64,000 bases of DNA, taken from NCBI GenBank assembly GCA_013178305.1, contig JABLXB010000001.1, forward strand, positions 552,516 through 616,515. The letters run 5' to 3'. The number at the start of each line of letters is the position of its first letter. Within the stretch, counting starts at the first letter, position 1. Below, one piece after another: positions 24,128 to 32,980 of the stretch. The DNA comes from Bacillota bacterium. GTDB taxonomy: Bacteria > Bacillota > Sulfobacillia > JABLXB01. Below the pieces are notes generated by a model. It was not told the DNA's origin. It did not search any database and worked only from the letters and a program-made list of their open reading frames with translations. The translations under genes were made by a program, and so were the position numbers.

Positions 24128-25519
24128 TCACCTGGTCCTGAATATGGCGAATCCGGTGTATCCGTAGATTACGGAGAATATGGGCACGATCCAGTTGAGA
24201 AATGCGTAGGGCGCGTAGGCCGATGCCGGAACCTTGAGCATCCCATAGACGAACAGGCCAGCTGTGCTCCATGGGATCAGCACCGTCCCCAGCGTGCCCG
24301 CGTCCTCCAGAGTCCTGGACAAGACCCTGGCGTGAATTTCTCTCGCCGCGAACGCGTCCTTGAACGCGCGCCCGGGGAGGATTATGGCCAGCATCTGGTT
24401 CCCCGAAACGATGCCGACCAGGTAGCACGAGGCTATGACGGAGACGATGAGGCTGCCGGTCGAACGCACCCTCTCCAGCACAGCGTCGATGACCACGGAC
24501 AGGACGCCCGTCCGCTCGAGAATCCCGCCCAGGGCGGTGGCCGCGAGGATCAGCGCCACGGTCCCCATCATCGAATTCAGGCCGCCCCTCGTAAGCAGCC
24601 TGTCGACCGCAACCGTCCCGGTCTTGCTGATGTAGCCGTCCATCGTCGCCCTGACCACCGAGGTAACGTCGGCCCCCTGCGTCAGCACCGCCCACACGCC
24701 GCTGAAAGCCACCGCGAACGATAGTGACGGGATTGCGGGCACCCTCCTTACGGAGAGCGCGATCACAACGAGCGGCGGCACCAGTGCGAGCAACCCGATC
24801 CGGAACGTCTTCGATAGCGCGTCCGTGATCGCCCCGACCGCCTGTGAGTCGACATGACCCCCGGCGAACCTGGCCCCGAGGAAAGCGTACAGGCCGAGCG
24901 AAACGGCCAGGGCCGGGATGGTGGTGTACATCATGGAGCCAACGTGCTCGAACAGCTCGGCGCCGGCCATTGCGGGCGCCACGTTGGTGGTATCGGACAG
25001 GGGCGACATCTTGTCGCCGAAGTAAGCACCGGCCACGATCGCTCCCGCGACCATCGCCAGCGGGACCCCGAGACCCTCGCCGACCCCCATCAGCGCGAGG
25101 CCCACGGTGCTGACCGTACCGAACGAAGTGCCCGTCGCCGTGGAAACGACACAGCACAGAAGGCATGCGGCGGCGAGAAACATGCCCGGGCTGAGCAGTT
25201 TGAGACCGTAGTAGACCATCGTCGGGACGGCGCCGCCGAGTATCCACAATCCGACCACCATGCCGACGAGCATAAGAATGATTACCGCGGGAAGCGAGTT
25301 GCGGATGCCGTCCATCATTCCTTGCTGGAGATCCTTCCAGGTGTAGCCGAGGTAGCTGCCGAACAACCCCGCCGCGAACGCCCCCGCGACCAGTGGGGCG
25401 CTCATCCCGACCTTCAGCCGGATCCCGAGCACCACCACACCGAACGACACCACCAGGGCCAGAACGGCCTCCCACAACTCCGGCTTTCGCCCTGCCCCTT
25501 TGCCGGCCGTCTCTACCAT
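24128..25519 (-). CDS. nhaC: Na+/H+ antiporter, NhaC family
   Basis: A 463-residue membrane protein with about twelve hydrophobic segments. Family marks: MVVGLWILGGAVPTMVYYGL, CCVVSTATGTSFGTVSTVGLAL, GAYFGDKMSPLSDTTNVAPA and GNQMLAIILPGRAFKD. The GDKMSPLSDTTNLA loop is typical of NhaC. It could exchange protons for sodium or, as in the malate-lactate relatives, an organic acid. It is followed by the amidohydrolase gene with a 51-base gap, which suggests a two-gene unit. Confidence 0.92.
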   Translation of the reverse strand: MVETAGKGAGRKPELWEAVLALVVSFGVVVLGIRLKVGMSAPLVAGAFAAGLFGSYLGYTWKDLQQGMMDGIRNSLPAVIILMLVGMVVGLWILGGAVPTMVYYGLKLLSPGMFLAAACLLCCVVSTATGTSFGTVSTVGLALMGVGEGLGVPLAMVAGAIVAGAYFGDKMSPLSDTTNVAPAMAGAELFEHVGSMMYTTIPALAVSLGLYAFLGARFAGGHVDSQAVGAITDALSKTFRIGLLALVPPLVVIALSVRRVPAIPSLSFAVAFSGVWAVLTQGADVTSVVRATMDGYISKTGTVAVDRLLTRGGLNSMMGTVALILAATALGGILERTGVLSVVIDAVLERVRSTGSLIVSVIASCYLVGIVSGNQMLAIILPGRAFKDAFAAREIHARVLSRTLEDAGTLGTVLIPWSTAGLFVYGMLKVPASAYAPYAFLNWIVPIFSVIYGYTGFAIFRTR

Positions 25520-25580
25520 TCCACCGTCCTCCCCCCAACCGCGAAGCTACGGCGCACGGCAGTGGTACGCGGGCCTGGAA

Positions 25581-25613
25581 GAAATATAAACGGGCACCCG
25601 GTAAAGGTGCCCG
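25581..25613 (-). terminator. Rho-independent terminator downstream of the PhzF gene
   Basis: On the minus strand an 8-bp stem (CGGGCACC at 25613-25606 with GGTGCCCG at 25598-25591) is followed by the T-rich run TTTATATTTC (25590-25581). It lies 129 bases past the PhzF stop. Confidence 0.75.
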
Positions 25614-25741
25614 TCACGATCCCCAAAGCACCGCCCCTACCGAACTACCGTACTTATCCGTGCTGCATGCGGCTCCGCCTCTTACTATAAGGTCCGCTCC
25701 AGGGCGTGTCAACAGGCACTGCCGCCGGTCACCCGCCTCTG

Positions 25742-26623
25742 TCAGACGAGTTCGCCCCTGGCAACCATGACGACCTTGCCGCCGACGCGCACGTCAACGC
25801 CGGTCTCCGATTCTTTGGCCCTGAGGAGAAGCAGCGAGGGTCTGCCGATCTCATAGCCCTGCTCCACGCGGACGTCAATCTCGCTCGAGCCAAAGTACCC
25901 GTGCTTCACGAGGTACCCGGCCAGGCAGCCGTTCGCGCTTCCCGTGGCTGGGTCCTCGGGGATCCCATGGTACTCGACGAAAACCCTCACGTGCAGGTTG
26001 TTACCCTCCTCCACCGTCTCGGGGCAGAAAACGAGGATGTCCTTTGCCTCGGTCTTCTCGGTGAGATTCATGAGCCTGTCACGCCTGACGACGATCCGCC
26101 TGACAGCATCGATGGTCTTCAGCGGGGTCATGAAAAACGGCAGACCCGTGGAAACCTCCTGGACGGGGAACCTGTCGTCGAAGTCGGCGGGGTCCAGCCC
26201 CAGCACCTCGGCGATGGGCCGCGGGTCGTGGACCGGACCGAATACCGGGTGGCGCTGCCTCATCCACAGTACCCCGGAGTCGCCGCCCTCCCCGAAGGTG
26301 ACCGGTATCTGGCCGACCTTGAGGTTCAGCGAAACCCGCTCAACGGTCGAATTCAGGATCTCGTTCCTGATGACGTAGGCGGTGCCCAGCGTGGGGTGAC
26401 CCGCGAACGGAACCTCGTCCTCAGGGGTGAATATGCGCACGTCGAAGCCGCCTTCGCGCTCCTTCTCCGAGAGGATGAACGTCGTCTCGGAGAAGTTGAT
26501 CTCCCTGGCGATCCGCTGCATGCCGGCATCCGACAGCCCCGAACAGTCGCGCACCACCGCGAGCTGATTGCCCGCGTATTTCTCCTCTGCGAACACGTCC
26601 ACCATGTAGAACCGCCTTGCCAT
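25742..26623 (-). CDS. PhzF family isomerase
   Basis: A 293-residue diaminopimelate-epimerase-fold protein. Seen: VDVFAEEKYAGNQLAVV at the N-terminus, the catalytic Glu in NFSETTFIL, the FAGHPTLGTAYV loop and the C-terminal PATGSANGCLAGYL. PhzF homologues isomerise small acids, and most have no assigned substrate. ATG at 26623 follows AAAGGAGG. It stands alone between two terminators. Confidence 0.92.
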   Translation of the reverse strand: MARRFYMVDVFAEEKYAGNQLAVVRDCSGLSDAGMQRIAREINFSETTFILSEKEREGGFDVRIFTPEDEVPFAGHPTLGTAYVIRNEILNSTVERVSLNLKVGQIPVTFGEGGDSGVLWMRQRHPVFGPVHDPRPIAEVLGLDPADFDDRFPVQEVSTGLPFFMTPLKTIDAVRRIVVRRDRLMNLTEKTEAKDILVFCPETVEEGNNLHVRVFVEYHGIPEDPATGSANGCLAGYLVKHGYFGSSEIDVRVEQGYEIGRPSLLLLRAKESETGVDVRVGGKVVMVARGELV

Positions 26624-26705
26624 CGCGAGACCTCCTTTACACGGTCATGCTGTGCCGGCTGACGATCACATGCCACACCAACATCATAACCCTCGAAAGG
26701 CCCGC

Positions 26706-26756
26706 AAAAAAGAGGGCACGCGGCCGGAACCGCGGTGTTCCCGCGGAGGCCGCGCG
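26706..26756 (-). terminator. Rho-independent terminator downstream of the QueG-like gene
   Basis: On the minus strand a GC-rich hairpin (GCGGCC...CCGCGG paired with CCGCGG...GGCCGC, 26756-26720) is followed by CTCTTTTTTG. It begins about 11 bases after the QueG-like stop. Confidence 0.75.
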
Positions 26757-26766
26757 CTGGCGAGCC

Positions 26767-27681
26767 TTAAGGGCGTTCCAGGAGGGCTCTGAGGTTCCTC
26801 CCCAGGTGCTCGAATCGCCCGAGGCCCATCGAATCGAGTTTGGACTGGACGGACCGCCACACCGCGTCGTTCAGGTCGAATTCGGTCCCCATTATGGTGG
26901 CCGTCTCCTCATCCGTGAACGCCGGTTCAAGGTGCTCGACCTTCAACTTCCCCCGGTTGACAGGGCATTTTTCCTGGCAGATCATGCACCCGATGATGGC
27001 ATTGTGCGCGGCCGGTGACAGCCAGTCGGGCCAGGCGCCCGGCTGCTCGGTAAACCAGGTAAGGCATTTCTCCGCGTGCAGGAGGAACCTATTCTCGGGT
27101 ATGGCGCCGGTCGGGCAGGCCCGCCGGCAGAGAGTACATTTCTCGCACTCCGGCTGCATCTCGGGATCCCTGAGATCGTGAAGGCTCGCGCCGCGGTCGA
27201 CGTCGGTGACGAACCCCACGAGCTGGTGATAGCTCCCCATCCCCGGAGCATAAGCGATGTTGTTCCGCCCGTACCTGGTCAGGCCGAGCCTCGCCGCTAC
27301 CGCCTTGTGGGGCGCGCGGAGATCCGACAGGCGTTCGCGCGGAATGACCGGATCCATCTGTTCGCGAACCTCCCGCCAGAGTTCGGGATAGCGCACGTAC
27401 GTGGGCGGAACAATCGCTTCAATCTTGCCGCTCCGCGTCTCGAAGGAAATGGCGTGTGCGGGGCGTGGGATTGCCAGCATGAGCACGGCGGTGGCATCAG
27501 AGGTCCGGGAGGATTCAAGCAAGCCGTATTTTGGGACGATGTCGTTCCGGAACTGCTCGGCGACCTCACCGGAATCCAAGCGCGCCCTGATGTCCGAAGC
27601 CGCGCGGTCGAGCACGGACGGGTGCCCAACGGCAACGGCGTAACCTCGTTCAGCAGCCCATTCTCTGAGTCGTTCGATCAC
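26767..27681 (-). CDS. Epoxyqueuosine reductase (QueG)-like iron-sulfur protein
   Basis: A 304-residue protein related to QueG. Two [4Fe-4S] sites are seen: CEKCTLCRRACPTG, and CLTW with CMICQEKCPVN. The N-terminal half holds LMLAIPRPAHA and RYGRNNIAYAPGMGSYHQLVGFV, the cobalamin/queuine-domain region typical of the family. It is shorter than usual QueG (about 350-390) and lacks a HEAT-repeat tail, so tRNA modification is likely but not certain; a reductive dehalogenase-like role is possible. The GTG start has GGGAGGG upstream, and the promoter lies at 27736-27764. Confidence 0.8.
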   Translation of the reverse strand: MIERLREWAAERGYAVAVGHPSVLDRAASDIRARLDSGEVAEQFRNDIVPKYGLLESSRTSDATAVLMLAIPRPAHAISFETRSGKIEAIVPPTYVRYPELWREVREQMDPVIPRERLSDLRAPHKAVAARLGLTRYGRNNIAYAPGMGSYHQLVGFVTDVDRGASLHDLRDPEMQPECEKCTLCRRACPTGAIPENRFLLHAEKCLTWFTEQPGAWPDWLSPAAHNAIIGCMICQEKCPVNRGKLKVEHLEPAFTDEETATIMGTEFDLNDAVWRSVQSKLDSMGLGRFEHLGRNLRALLERP

Positions 27682-27709
27682 CGTAATCCCTCCCGGGGTA
27701 ACGCCTTAT

Positions 27710-27738
27710 TTGACATACGCCAGTTACACAACTAGACT
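27710..27738 (+). promoter_or_regulatory. Sigma-A promoter for the CGNR gene
   Basis: TTGACA (27710-27715), a 17-base spacer and TAGACT (27733-27738) precede the CGNR gene by about 34 bases. The -35 box is perfect. Its -10 overlaps the -10 box of the opposite-strand promoter. Confidence 0.65.
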
Positions 27739-27764
27739 ATACGTCAGGAGCCGGTAACAGTCAA
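27736..27764 (-). promoter_or_regulatory. Sigma-A promoter for the QueG-like gene
   Basis: On the minus strand TTGACT (27764-27759), 17 bases and TATAGT (27741-27736) form a promoter with one mismatch per box, 54 bases upstream of the GTG at 27681. It shares three bases with the other promoter's -10 box. Confidence 0.68.
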
Positions 27765-27772
27765 TACCCATT

Positions 27773-28372
27773 TTGGAAGTTACGGTATTCCGGACAACCA
27801 CTGCGGAGGAATCGCGCTCTTTGGACATTGCCGCTATCGACCTCCTGAACAGCGACTGGCATGATTACCGCGGCTCGGGCCGCAGGGTGGATCGCCTGGA
27901 CGACCCCGAGTGGCTGAAGATTTTCGTGTCCCGGTGGGGTCTCGACGCCGCGGGAACCCCTGGCGAGAACGTGCGCGCGTCACTGAAAGACCTGCGGGCG
28001 CTGCTGAGGCGGATCGTGGAGGCCGTCTCGCGAGGCACCGAGCCTCACTCCCGAGACTTCCAGGAATTCAACAAGGTGCTGGCCCTTTCTCCCGTCGTCA
28101 GACGGCTGGTACCCACCGGGGGCGGGTACACCCTGGAACCGGTGCCCCTCGAAAAGGGTTGGGACTGGGCTCGCGCGGAGATAGCGAGGGGATTCGCAGA
28201 AGTACTCGCGCACGGGGACCCGTCGCGTTTCAAGATATGTGAGAACCCCGACTGCTTCTGGGTGTTCTACGACGAGAGCAGGAATCGCTCCCGTCGCTGG
28301 TGCGAGGATACCTGCGGAAACCTGCTCAAGGTGCGCAGGTTCCGGGAACGCCGGAAGGGCACAACCCCATGA
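27773..28372 (+). CDS. CGNR zinc-finger / ABATE-domain transcriptional regulator
   Basis: A 199-residue probable DNA-binding regulator. The N-terminal part resembles the ABATE domain; the C-terminal zinc finger shows CENPDCFWVFYDESRN, RRWCEDTCGNLLKVRRFRER, with the CGN motif and the C-x4-C/C-x3-C ligands. A TTG at 27773 starts the frame, with little ribosome-site signal, only about 28 bases after the predicted transcript start. It is divergent from the QueG-like gene with overlapping promoters. Confidence 0.88.
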   Translation: MEVTVFRTTTAEESRSLDIAAIDLLNSDWHDYRGSGRRVDRLDDPEWLKIFVSRWGLDAAGTPGENVRASLKDLRALLRRIVEAVSRGTEPHSRDFQEFNKVLALSPVVRRLVPTGGGYTLEPVPLEKGWDWARAEIARGFAEVLAHGDPSRFKICENPDCFWVFYDESRNRSRRWCEDTCGNLLKVRRFRERRKGTTP

Positions 28373-28409
28373 GCAGCCACATAATATGTGGCGGAGGATA
28401 AATTCCACC

Positions 28410-28442
28410 CTGCCAGGGCTTCTGCCAGGGCCCCTGCCAGGG
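28410..28442 (+). repeat. Three 9-bp direct repeats with 12-bp period
   Basis: CTGCCAGGG occurs at 28410, 28422 and 28434. In the frame of the SodC-like gene it would encode an LPG-rich stretch. It lies upstream of the preferred start (28464) and either belongs to an extended N-terminus or to the leader. Confidence 0.6.
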
Positions 28443-28463
28443 TTGCCGGGGGGAACCCGTTCG

Positions 28464-28961
28464 ATGATGACCCCGCCTGTCGTGCCCTTCCCACCCCGCA
28501 TCGCGGTAGCCGCAATCCGAGGTGGGCCGCTCGCTCCCGGCATCAATGGAACCGTCGTATTCCGTGACGTGCCATGGGGCGTGGAGGTATCCGTGCAGGT
28601 GGCGGGCCTGCCGCCTTACCGGCCCGCCGAGGGCGACAGGCCTCCAATTGGCCCCCACGGCTTTCACATCCACGAGAACGGGAACTGCGAGGTGGGTGAT
28701 CCCGGCAACCCGTTTCAGGGCGCAGGTGAACACTGGAACCCAACCGGCCAGCCGCATGGGAACCACGCCGGTGATTTCCCGGTACTGTTCTCGAACGGCG
28801 GCTACTCCAGGATGTCGTTCTTCACCAACCGGTTCCGCGTCGCCGACGTCGTCGGCCGCGCAGTGATAATCCACCAGAACCCGGACGACTACCGCACGCA
28901 GCCGGCCGGCGCATCGGGCAGGCGGCTTGCGTGCGGTGTCGTTATGCCCGTTTACTGGTAG
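28464..28961 (+). CDS. Cu/Zn superoxide dismutase family (SodC-like) protein
   Basis: A 165-residue protein of the SodC fold with the metal ligands in HGFHIHENGNC (two His), GEHWNPTGQPHGNHAGDFP (bridging His and others) and IIHQNPDD (His), plus the conserved Cys pair (ENGNC; LACGV). It would convert superoxide to peroxide. Unlike typical SodC it lacks an obvious signal peptide; some anaerobic Bacillota have similar leaderless forms. The ATG at 28464 after a G-rich stretch is chosen; an ATG at 28386 would add an LPG-repeat N-terminus. It lies just after the CGNR gene on the same strand. Confidence 0.82.
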   Translation: MMTPPVVPFPPRIAVAAIRGGPLAPGINGTVVFRDVPWGVEVSVQVAGLPPYRPAEGDRPPIGPHGFHIHENGNCEVGDPGNPFQGAGEHWNPTGQPHGNHAGDFPVLFSNGGYSRMSFFTNRFRVADVVGRAVIIHQNPDDYRTQPAGASGRRLACGVVMPVYW

Positions 28962-29073
28962 ACCCGGGCACCGGGTGGGCCTCCCCGGTCCCCGCCGGCA
29001 ATACCCCGCGTTGATTTATGGCGTGGAGGTTCAACGGCAGCGACCGCGAAAAGTACCGATTGGTGATTGCTTC

Positions 29074-30006
29074 TTGAAGAGACTGAACGTCTACCTTCTG
29101 CTGCTCTTCTCCGTTACGACCTGGGGTGGCTCGTTTGTGGCAGCGCGGATGGTGCTCGATCCCGCCGCCGCATCAGTCGCCGGGTCTGGTGCAGGCCCCG
29201 CAGGCGTGACAACGCTCACCCCGATCATGCTTTCGGTGGCACGGTCCGCCCTGGCCTCGGTCATATTGCTCCCTGCGCTGGTCCATCAGCACCTCCGCGT
29301 GCGGAGGATTGAACCCCGTGACGCCGCCGCATTCCTGATACTCGGCCAGCTGGCCGTGACTGTCTACTTCTGGCTACAGTACCAGGGCGTCCGCCTGACC
29401 AACGCAGGCGTTTCCTCTCTGGTGGTCGTGGGTTTGATCCCTATTGCCACTCTCCTCATCGCGAGCCTCGTCGAGCGGACCGCCCTCGGATGGAGGAAGA
29501 CGCTAGCCGTCGCGCTGGGCCTTGCCGGCGTTGCCGTGGTGGCCGGGCAGAAGGGGTTGGCGGTCACGGTCGAGTCCGGATTCCTGCTCGGCAGCGTGTG
29601 CCTCGCGGCCGATGCAGTGTGCTTCGCGATATACACGGTGGCCATCAGGCGACTGAGTTCGCGATACGCCACGATGGAGATCACCTCTGCCGTGCACGTC
29701 TCAGGCACGGCCGGGCTCCTCGCGCTGGCCACAGTGGAGGGTGGATGGCAGTCGTTCAGCCGCCTTGCCCCGGTACAGTGGGTCGCGATTGCGTATCTGG
29801 CGCTGGCATGTACTATCGGCGCCTACCTGTGCTACAACTATGCCGTCTCTCGGCTCGAAGCGGGCAAGGCGGCCGTGTGGATCTACCTTGAACCCCTCGT
29901 GGCGTCAGTGCTCGGGGTCCTGCTGCTTGGGGAAACCGTGACGGTCCACACCTTCGCCGGCGGCGTCATCATTTTTGCGAGCCTCTACTTCACGCAAAGG
30001 ACTTAA
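29074..30006 (+). CDS. EamA/DMT family transporter
   Basis: A 310-residue membrane protein with ten likely helices in two EamA repeats (N-terminal VYLLLLFSVTTWGGSFVAAR; C-terminal FCAIYTV-, LACTIGAYLCYNYAVSRLEA). The PLVASVLGVLLLGE motif closes the second repeat, as usual in drug/metabolite exporters. The TTG at 29074 begins the first helix; the upstream frame is low-quality sequence. Substrate unknown, probably an export role. It is convergent with the copper-amine-oxidase-N gene. Confidence 0.88.
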   Translation: MKRLNVYLLLLFSVTTWGGSFVAARMVLDPAAASVAGSGAGPAGVTTLTPIMLSVARSALASVILLPALVHQHLRVRRIEPRDAAAFLILGQLAVTVYFWLQYQGVRLTNAGVSSLVVVGLIPIATLLIASLVERTALGWRKTLAVALGLAGVAVVAGQKGLAVTVESGFLLGSVCLAADAVCFAIYTVAIRRLSSRYATMEITSAVHVSGTAGLLALATVEGGWQSFSRLAPVQWVAIAYLALACTIGAYLCYNYAVSRLEAGKAAVWIYLEPLVASVLGVLLLGETVTVHTFAGGVIIFASLYFTQRT

Positions 30007-30084
30007 GCCGGCTGCAAAGACTCGCGCCGGTTGAGAGGGCTCACAATGCATGGACCCGGAGTTTACTCGCCTCCGCCTACCGGC

Positions 30085-31764
30085 CTAGCGCGGGAATATC
30101 CACTGCGGGATGTTCGGGTCTTCCACGCGAATCACCTGTGTGACGGAGTCTCCCTTCAGTACCATCGTGTTGCCGCCGGCCGTGAACATCCTGCCTACGA
30201 CATCCCCGTTCTTCACAGCCAGGATACACCTTACGGGGATCATCCGGTCCCACAGTTCGGCCCCCACCTGCTCTTCGCGCAGCGCGGGTGGCTCCCACGA
30301 GATGATGAGCGTGTCGCCGTAAGCGTACATGGATGGGGGTGTGGCCGCCTCGGTCCTGTTCGCATAGCGCTCCTGGAAGTACTGCAAGGCGTCGTCGATG
30401 GCGCTGCATGGCTCGACTTCGCCGGTAGCTATGTCGACCCTGAAGACCTTTCTGTCCTGGCAGCCGATGAAGATGGCGCCCCCCACCTTGACCATGCGGG
30501 TGCCCGCGCCAGCCTCCGTGATCTCGAGGTCCTGGGCTATGACGCGCCACCTGACCGTGTTCCCGGAGTACGTGGCCTCGACCAGGCCCGAGACCGGCCC
30601 GCGGTCGGAGGACTTCGCCGTCTCGAAGTACATTTTGAGCTGATCGCCGGCCCAGTGCGCCGCGATGGGACGGAGTAGCGAGACTCCGGCGCCCAGGTCG
30701 GGCATGAGTGCCAGGCGCCTGACCTCAGTTCCCTTCCGGATCTCCAGTTCCGTGTCGCCCTCCAGCACGGACCTGGTTATCTTCACGGTCTCTTCCCTGG
30801 AGCTATCGGCCGCCACCAGGTCAAGTCCCCAGCTCGTCGCGACCTCTTCGACCCGGGAACCAGGTAAACGGCTGGCAACGCTTATCTCGAGTCCCGGCTG
30901 AGAGGTGAGGACGATCCGGCCTCCGCCATCCCACGCCACCCTGACCCAACCACGGCGGTCCGCATCCTTTACATGAAACACCGGGACGCCCCCGAACACC
31001 AACCGCGCACGCTCAAGGTCCCACTCCGCACGCCGTATGGGGTATAGTCCAAGCTCGTCGCCCAGTTCCGATCTCTCCACGGCCAGGAAGGGGATGGCGC
31101 CGGGGGCCGGTGTCCCGGAAAGCACCGTTCCAGCTCCCAGCGTATCTCCAGCATCGCCCGCGGAGGTCACGAGCCACGGTTTACCGGGCAGGTCGTCGAA
31201 CCGCCGGACCTCGACGCTGGCAGCACTGCCCCCTTTACCGTCGTCATTTGACCACAGGGTAAACCTGATCGTGAACGCCTCGACAGCCGGCTCGGGGCCT
31301 GCGGCGGGGTCGGGGATTGACTCAACCTGGTAGGTGGCCACCCGCAGGTTACCGGCAGGACGCCAGGGCGCCGCGCTCTTGAGTGCGAGCGCCGATACCG
31401 CACGCTGCAGCACCGTGTTCCCCGTCCTGACACCTTCGGCCCACTTCATCGCCGCCTCGGCTGCGGTCCGGGGCGCGAGCGCCGCCTCGAAGAGCCGTCC
31501 CTGCTCGCCGCTCACACCGGCCGAGGTGACTTTGACCGTCCTGGTCGCCCCGTCCCAGTCCACCGTAGCGCCAAGCGCCTCGGCGACCCAGCGTACGGGG
31601 ACGAGTACCCGTCCATTCACGATTTGGGGCAGTACGTCAGGCTGGATAGCCCGCCCGTCGACAACCAGCGTAACTTGACCGGCGGCGAGGGTGACTCCCG
31701 CGACCGCCAGCACGACCAGCGCTGAGCACGCGACCATTGCGATTCTCTTCAGGTTCGCCTTCAA
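30085..31764 (-). CDS. Secreted protein with copper amine oxidase N-terminal-like domain
   Basis: A 559-residue exported protein. Residues 1-28 form a signal peptide (lysines, then VACSALVVLAVAGVTLAA). Residues about 29-85 are a copper amine oxidase N-like stalk domain (VVDGRAIQPDVLPQIVNGR, VPVRWVAEALGATVDWD), common in cell-envelope proteins of Bacillota. The remaining 450 residues are beta-rich with repeated short strands and no motif I recognise. TTG start. The leader contains a hairpin and a palindrome. Cell-surface role; function unknown. Confidence 0.85.
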   Translation of the reverse strand: MKANLKRIAMVACSALVVLAVAGVTLAAGQVTLVVDGRAIQPDVLPQIVNGRVLVPVRWVAEALGATVDWDGATRTVKVTSAGVSGEQGRLFEAALAPRTAAEAAMKWAEGVRTGNTVLQRAVSALALKSAAPWRPAGNLRVATYQVESIPDPAAGPEPAVEAFTIRFTLWSNDDGKGGSAASVEVRRFDDLPGKPWLVTSAGDAGDTLGAGTVLSGTPAPGAIPFLAVERSELGDELGLYPIRRAEWDLERARLVFGGVPVFHVKDADRRGWVRVAWDGGGRIVLTSQPGLEISVASRLPGSRVEEVATSWGLDLVAADSSREETVKITRSVLEGDTELEIRKGTEVRRLALMPDLGAGVSLLRPIAAHWAGDQLKMYFETAKSSDRGPVSGLVEATYSGNTVRWRVIAQDLEITEAGAGTRMVKVGGAIFIGCQDRKVFRVDIATGEVEPCSAIDDALQYFQERYANRTEAATPPSMYAYGDTLIISWEPPALREEQVGAELWDRMIPVRCILAVKNGDVVGRMFTAGGNTMVLKGDSVTQVIRVEDPNIPQWIFPR

Positions 31765-31822
31765 CTCTGACTCATCCTTTCACTGCTCACTACCGGCCGG
31801 TCGCCAGGCGCGCAAACAACAA

Positions 31823-31852
31823 CCGGCGTCACTCAATGAGTGGTGACGCCGG
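31823..31852 (-). terminator. Hairpin in the leader of the CuAO-N gene
   Basis: CCGGCGTCAC (31823-31832) pairs perfectly with GTGACGCCGG (31843-31852). On the minus strand it is followed by TTGTTGTTTG, so it looks like a leaky terminator or attenuator 60 bases before the CuAO-N start. Confidence 0.5.
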
Positions 31853-31873
31853 GAGTGGCACAAAGTTCCTATT

Positions 31874-31893
31874 TTCGTATATTTATATACGAA
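31874..31893. promoter_or_regulatory. Palindromic operator and -10 region
   Basis: TTCGTATA (31874-31881) and TATACGAA (31886-31893) are perfect inverted arms around TTTA. On the minus strand TATATA (31889-31884) with TTGTGC (31911-31906) 16 bases upstream forms a promoter candidate for the CuAO-N gene, lying inside the palindrome. Confidence 0.45.
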
Positions 31894-32071
31894 TTCAGGG
31901 TTTGCGCACAAATTCAGGGCCGGAGCCACACATTGGGACCCTGGCATTTCTGTTCTGCTTCACAGGAGTCATTCCCGCCCCCATCGAATATCACGCTGAC
32001 AGCTCGTTCGACCTCGAGGTAGACACCGACGTGGCATACATCTGCTACTACAAAGTGACAGGAACGCCGAC

Positions 32072-32965
32072 ATGACCCACGAGAAAATTGTGGCTGGAAC
32101 CGGATACGGAGTATGTGACGAATACTCACCGCTCCGGCGGGTGTTGGTCAGGCGCCCGGGCTCCGAATTCACCAACATGGAGCAGTACCGGCTATGGGGT
32201 TACTCCGGGGAGCCGGACCTGGCTCAGGCTCAGGTGGAACACGACGCCTTCACCGCGATCCTCAAGCGTGAGGGCGTCGAGGTGATCGATCAGGAGCAGG
32301 TCCACCCCAAAAAGAGGGAACCCCTGTTCACCCACGACGCCTCGATAATGACCCCGAAAGGCGCGATACTGTGCAGGTCGGGCAATCCTCTGAGGCGTGG
32401 CGAAGAAGAGTACGCCTCGAAGGCCTTCGAGGCGCTGGGCATCCCGGTGTTCTTCGCCGTGAACGGCGACGGCACCGTGGACGGCGGTGACACGCTCTGG
32501 CTGGACCCCGACACGTTCCTCGTGGGGCACTCCTACCGAACGAATCACGAGGGCTACCGGCAATTGCGTTCGGCCATGGAAGGCGTCGTGGCGCGACGCG
32601 TTATCCAGGTCCCGCTGCCCCATCACATCGGACCGAGCCACGTCCTGCACTTGATGTCGGTGATCTCCCCTGTCGACCGCGATCTGGCCGTCGTGTATCC
32701 CAGGCTTGCGCCGATCGTTTTACTCGAACTGCTGGACGAGCGCGGGATCAGGTGGGTCGAGGTCCCCGATGAGGAGTTCGAATCCATGGGGCCGAACGTG
32801 CTGGCGATCTCGCCGAGGAACGTGGTGATTCACTCCGGCAACCCTGTGACGAAGAGCCGGCTGGAGGACCACGGTTGCCATGTGCACGAGTACACGGGTG
32901 AGCAGATCTCGATGATACCCTGCGGGGGGCCGACGTGTTTGACGCGGCCTATTCTCAGGGGATAA
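32072..32965 (+). CDS. Amidinotransferase/DDAH family hydrolase
   Basis: A 297-residue guanidino-modifying fold protein. Typical features: YSPLRRVLVRRPG at the N-terminus, FTHDASIMTPKGAI, GDGTVDGGDTLWLDP, the catalytic His in GPSHVLHLMSV and the catalytic Cys in CGGPTCLTRPI at the C-terminus. Relatives hydrolyse methylarginine, arginine or related guanidines. ATG at 32072 with AGGAA at about 8 bases. No partner genes; it is followed by a bidirectional terminator, so a single-gene unit. Substrate cannot be assigned. Confidence 0.85.
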   Translation: MTHEKIVAGTGYGVCDEYSPLRRVLVRRPGSEFTNMEQYRLWGYSGEPDLAQAQVEHDAFTAILKREGVEVIDQEQVHPKKREPLFTHDASIMTPKGAILCRSGNPLRRGEEEYASKAFEALGIPVFFAVNGDGTVDGGDTLWLDPDTFLVGHSYRTNHEGYRQLRSAMEGVVARRVIQVPLPHHIGPSHVLHLMSVISPVDRDLAVVYPRLAPIVLLELLDERGIRWVEVPDEEFESMGPNVLAISPRNVVIHSGNPVTKSRLEDHGCHVHEYTGEQISMIPCGGPTCLTRPILRG

Positions 32966-32980
32966 CGCCAACATGACGCC

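Larger units (their letters stand above)
31765..32071. other. Divergent gap between the CuAO-N gene and the DDAH-family gene
   Basis: Apart from the hairpin, the palindrome and the promoter candidate listed separately, this 307-base gap holds a direct repeat of AATTCAGGG at 31892 and 31911 (19-base period). I see no gene in it. Confidence 0.6.

Noticed and set aside
24099-25538. A 479-codon open frame on the minus strand over the nhaC gene
   Set aside because: It is Arg/Gly-rich, frame-shifted from a clearly conserved NhaC and without any domain.
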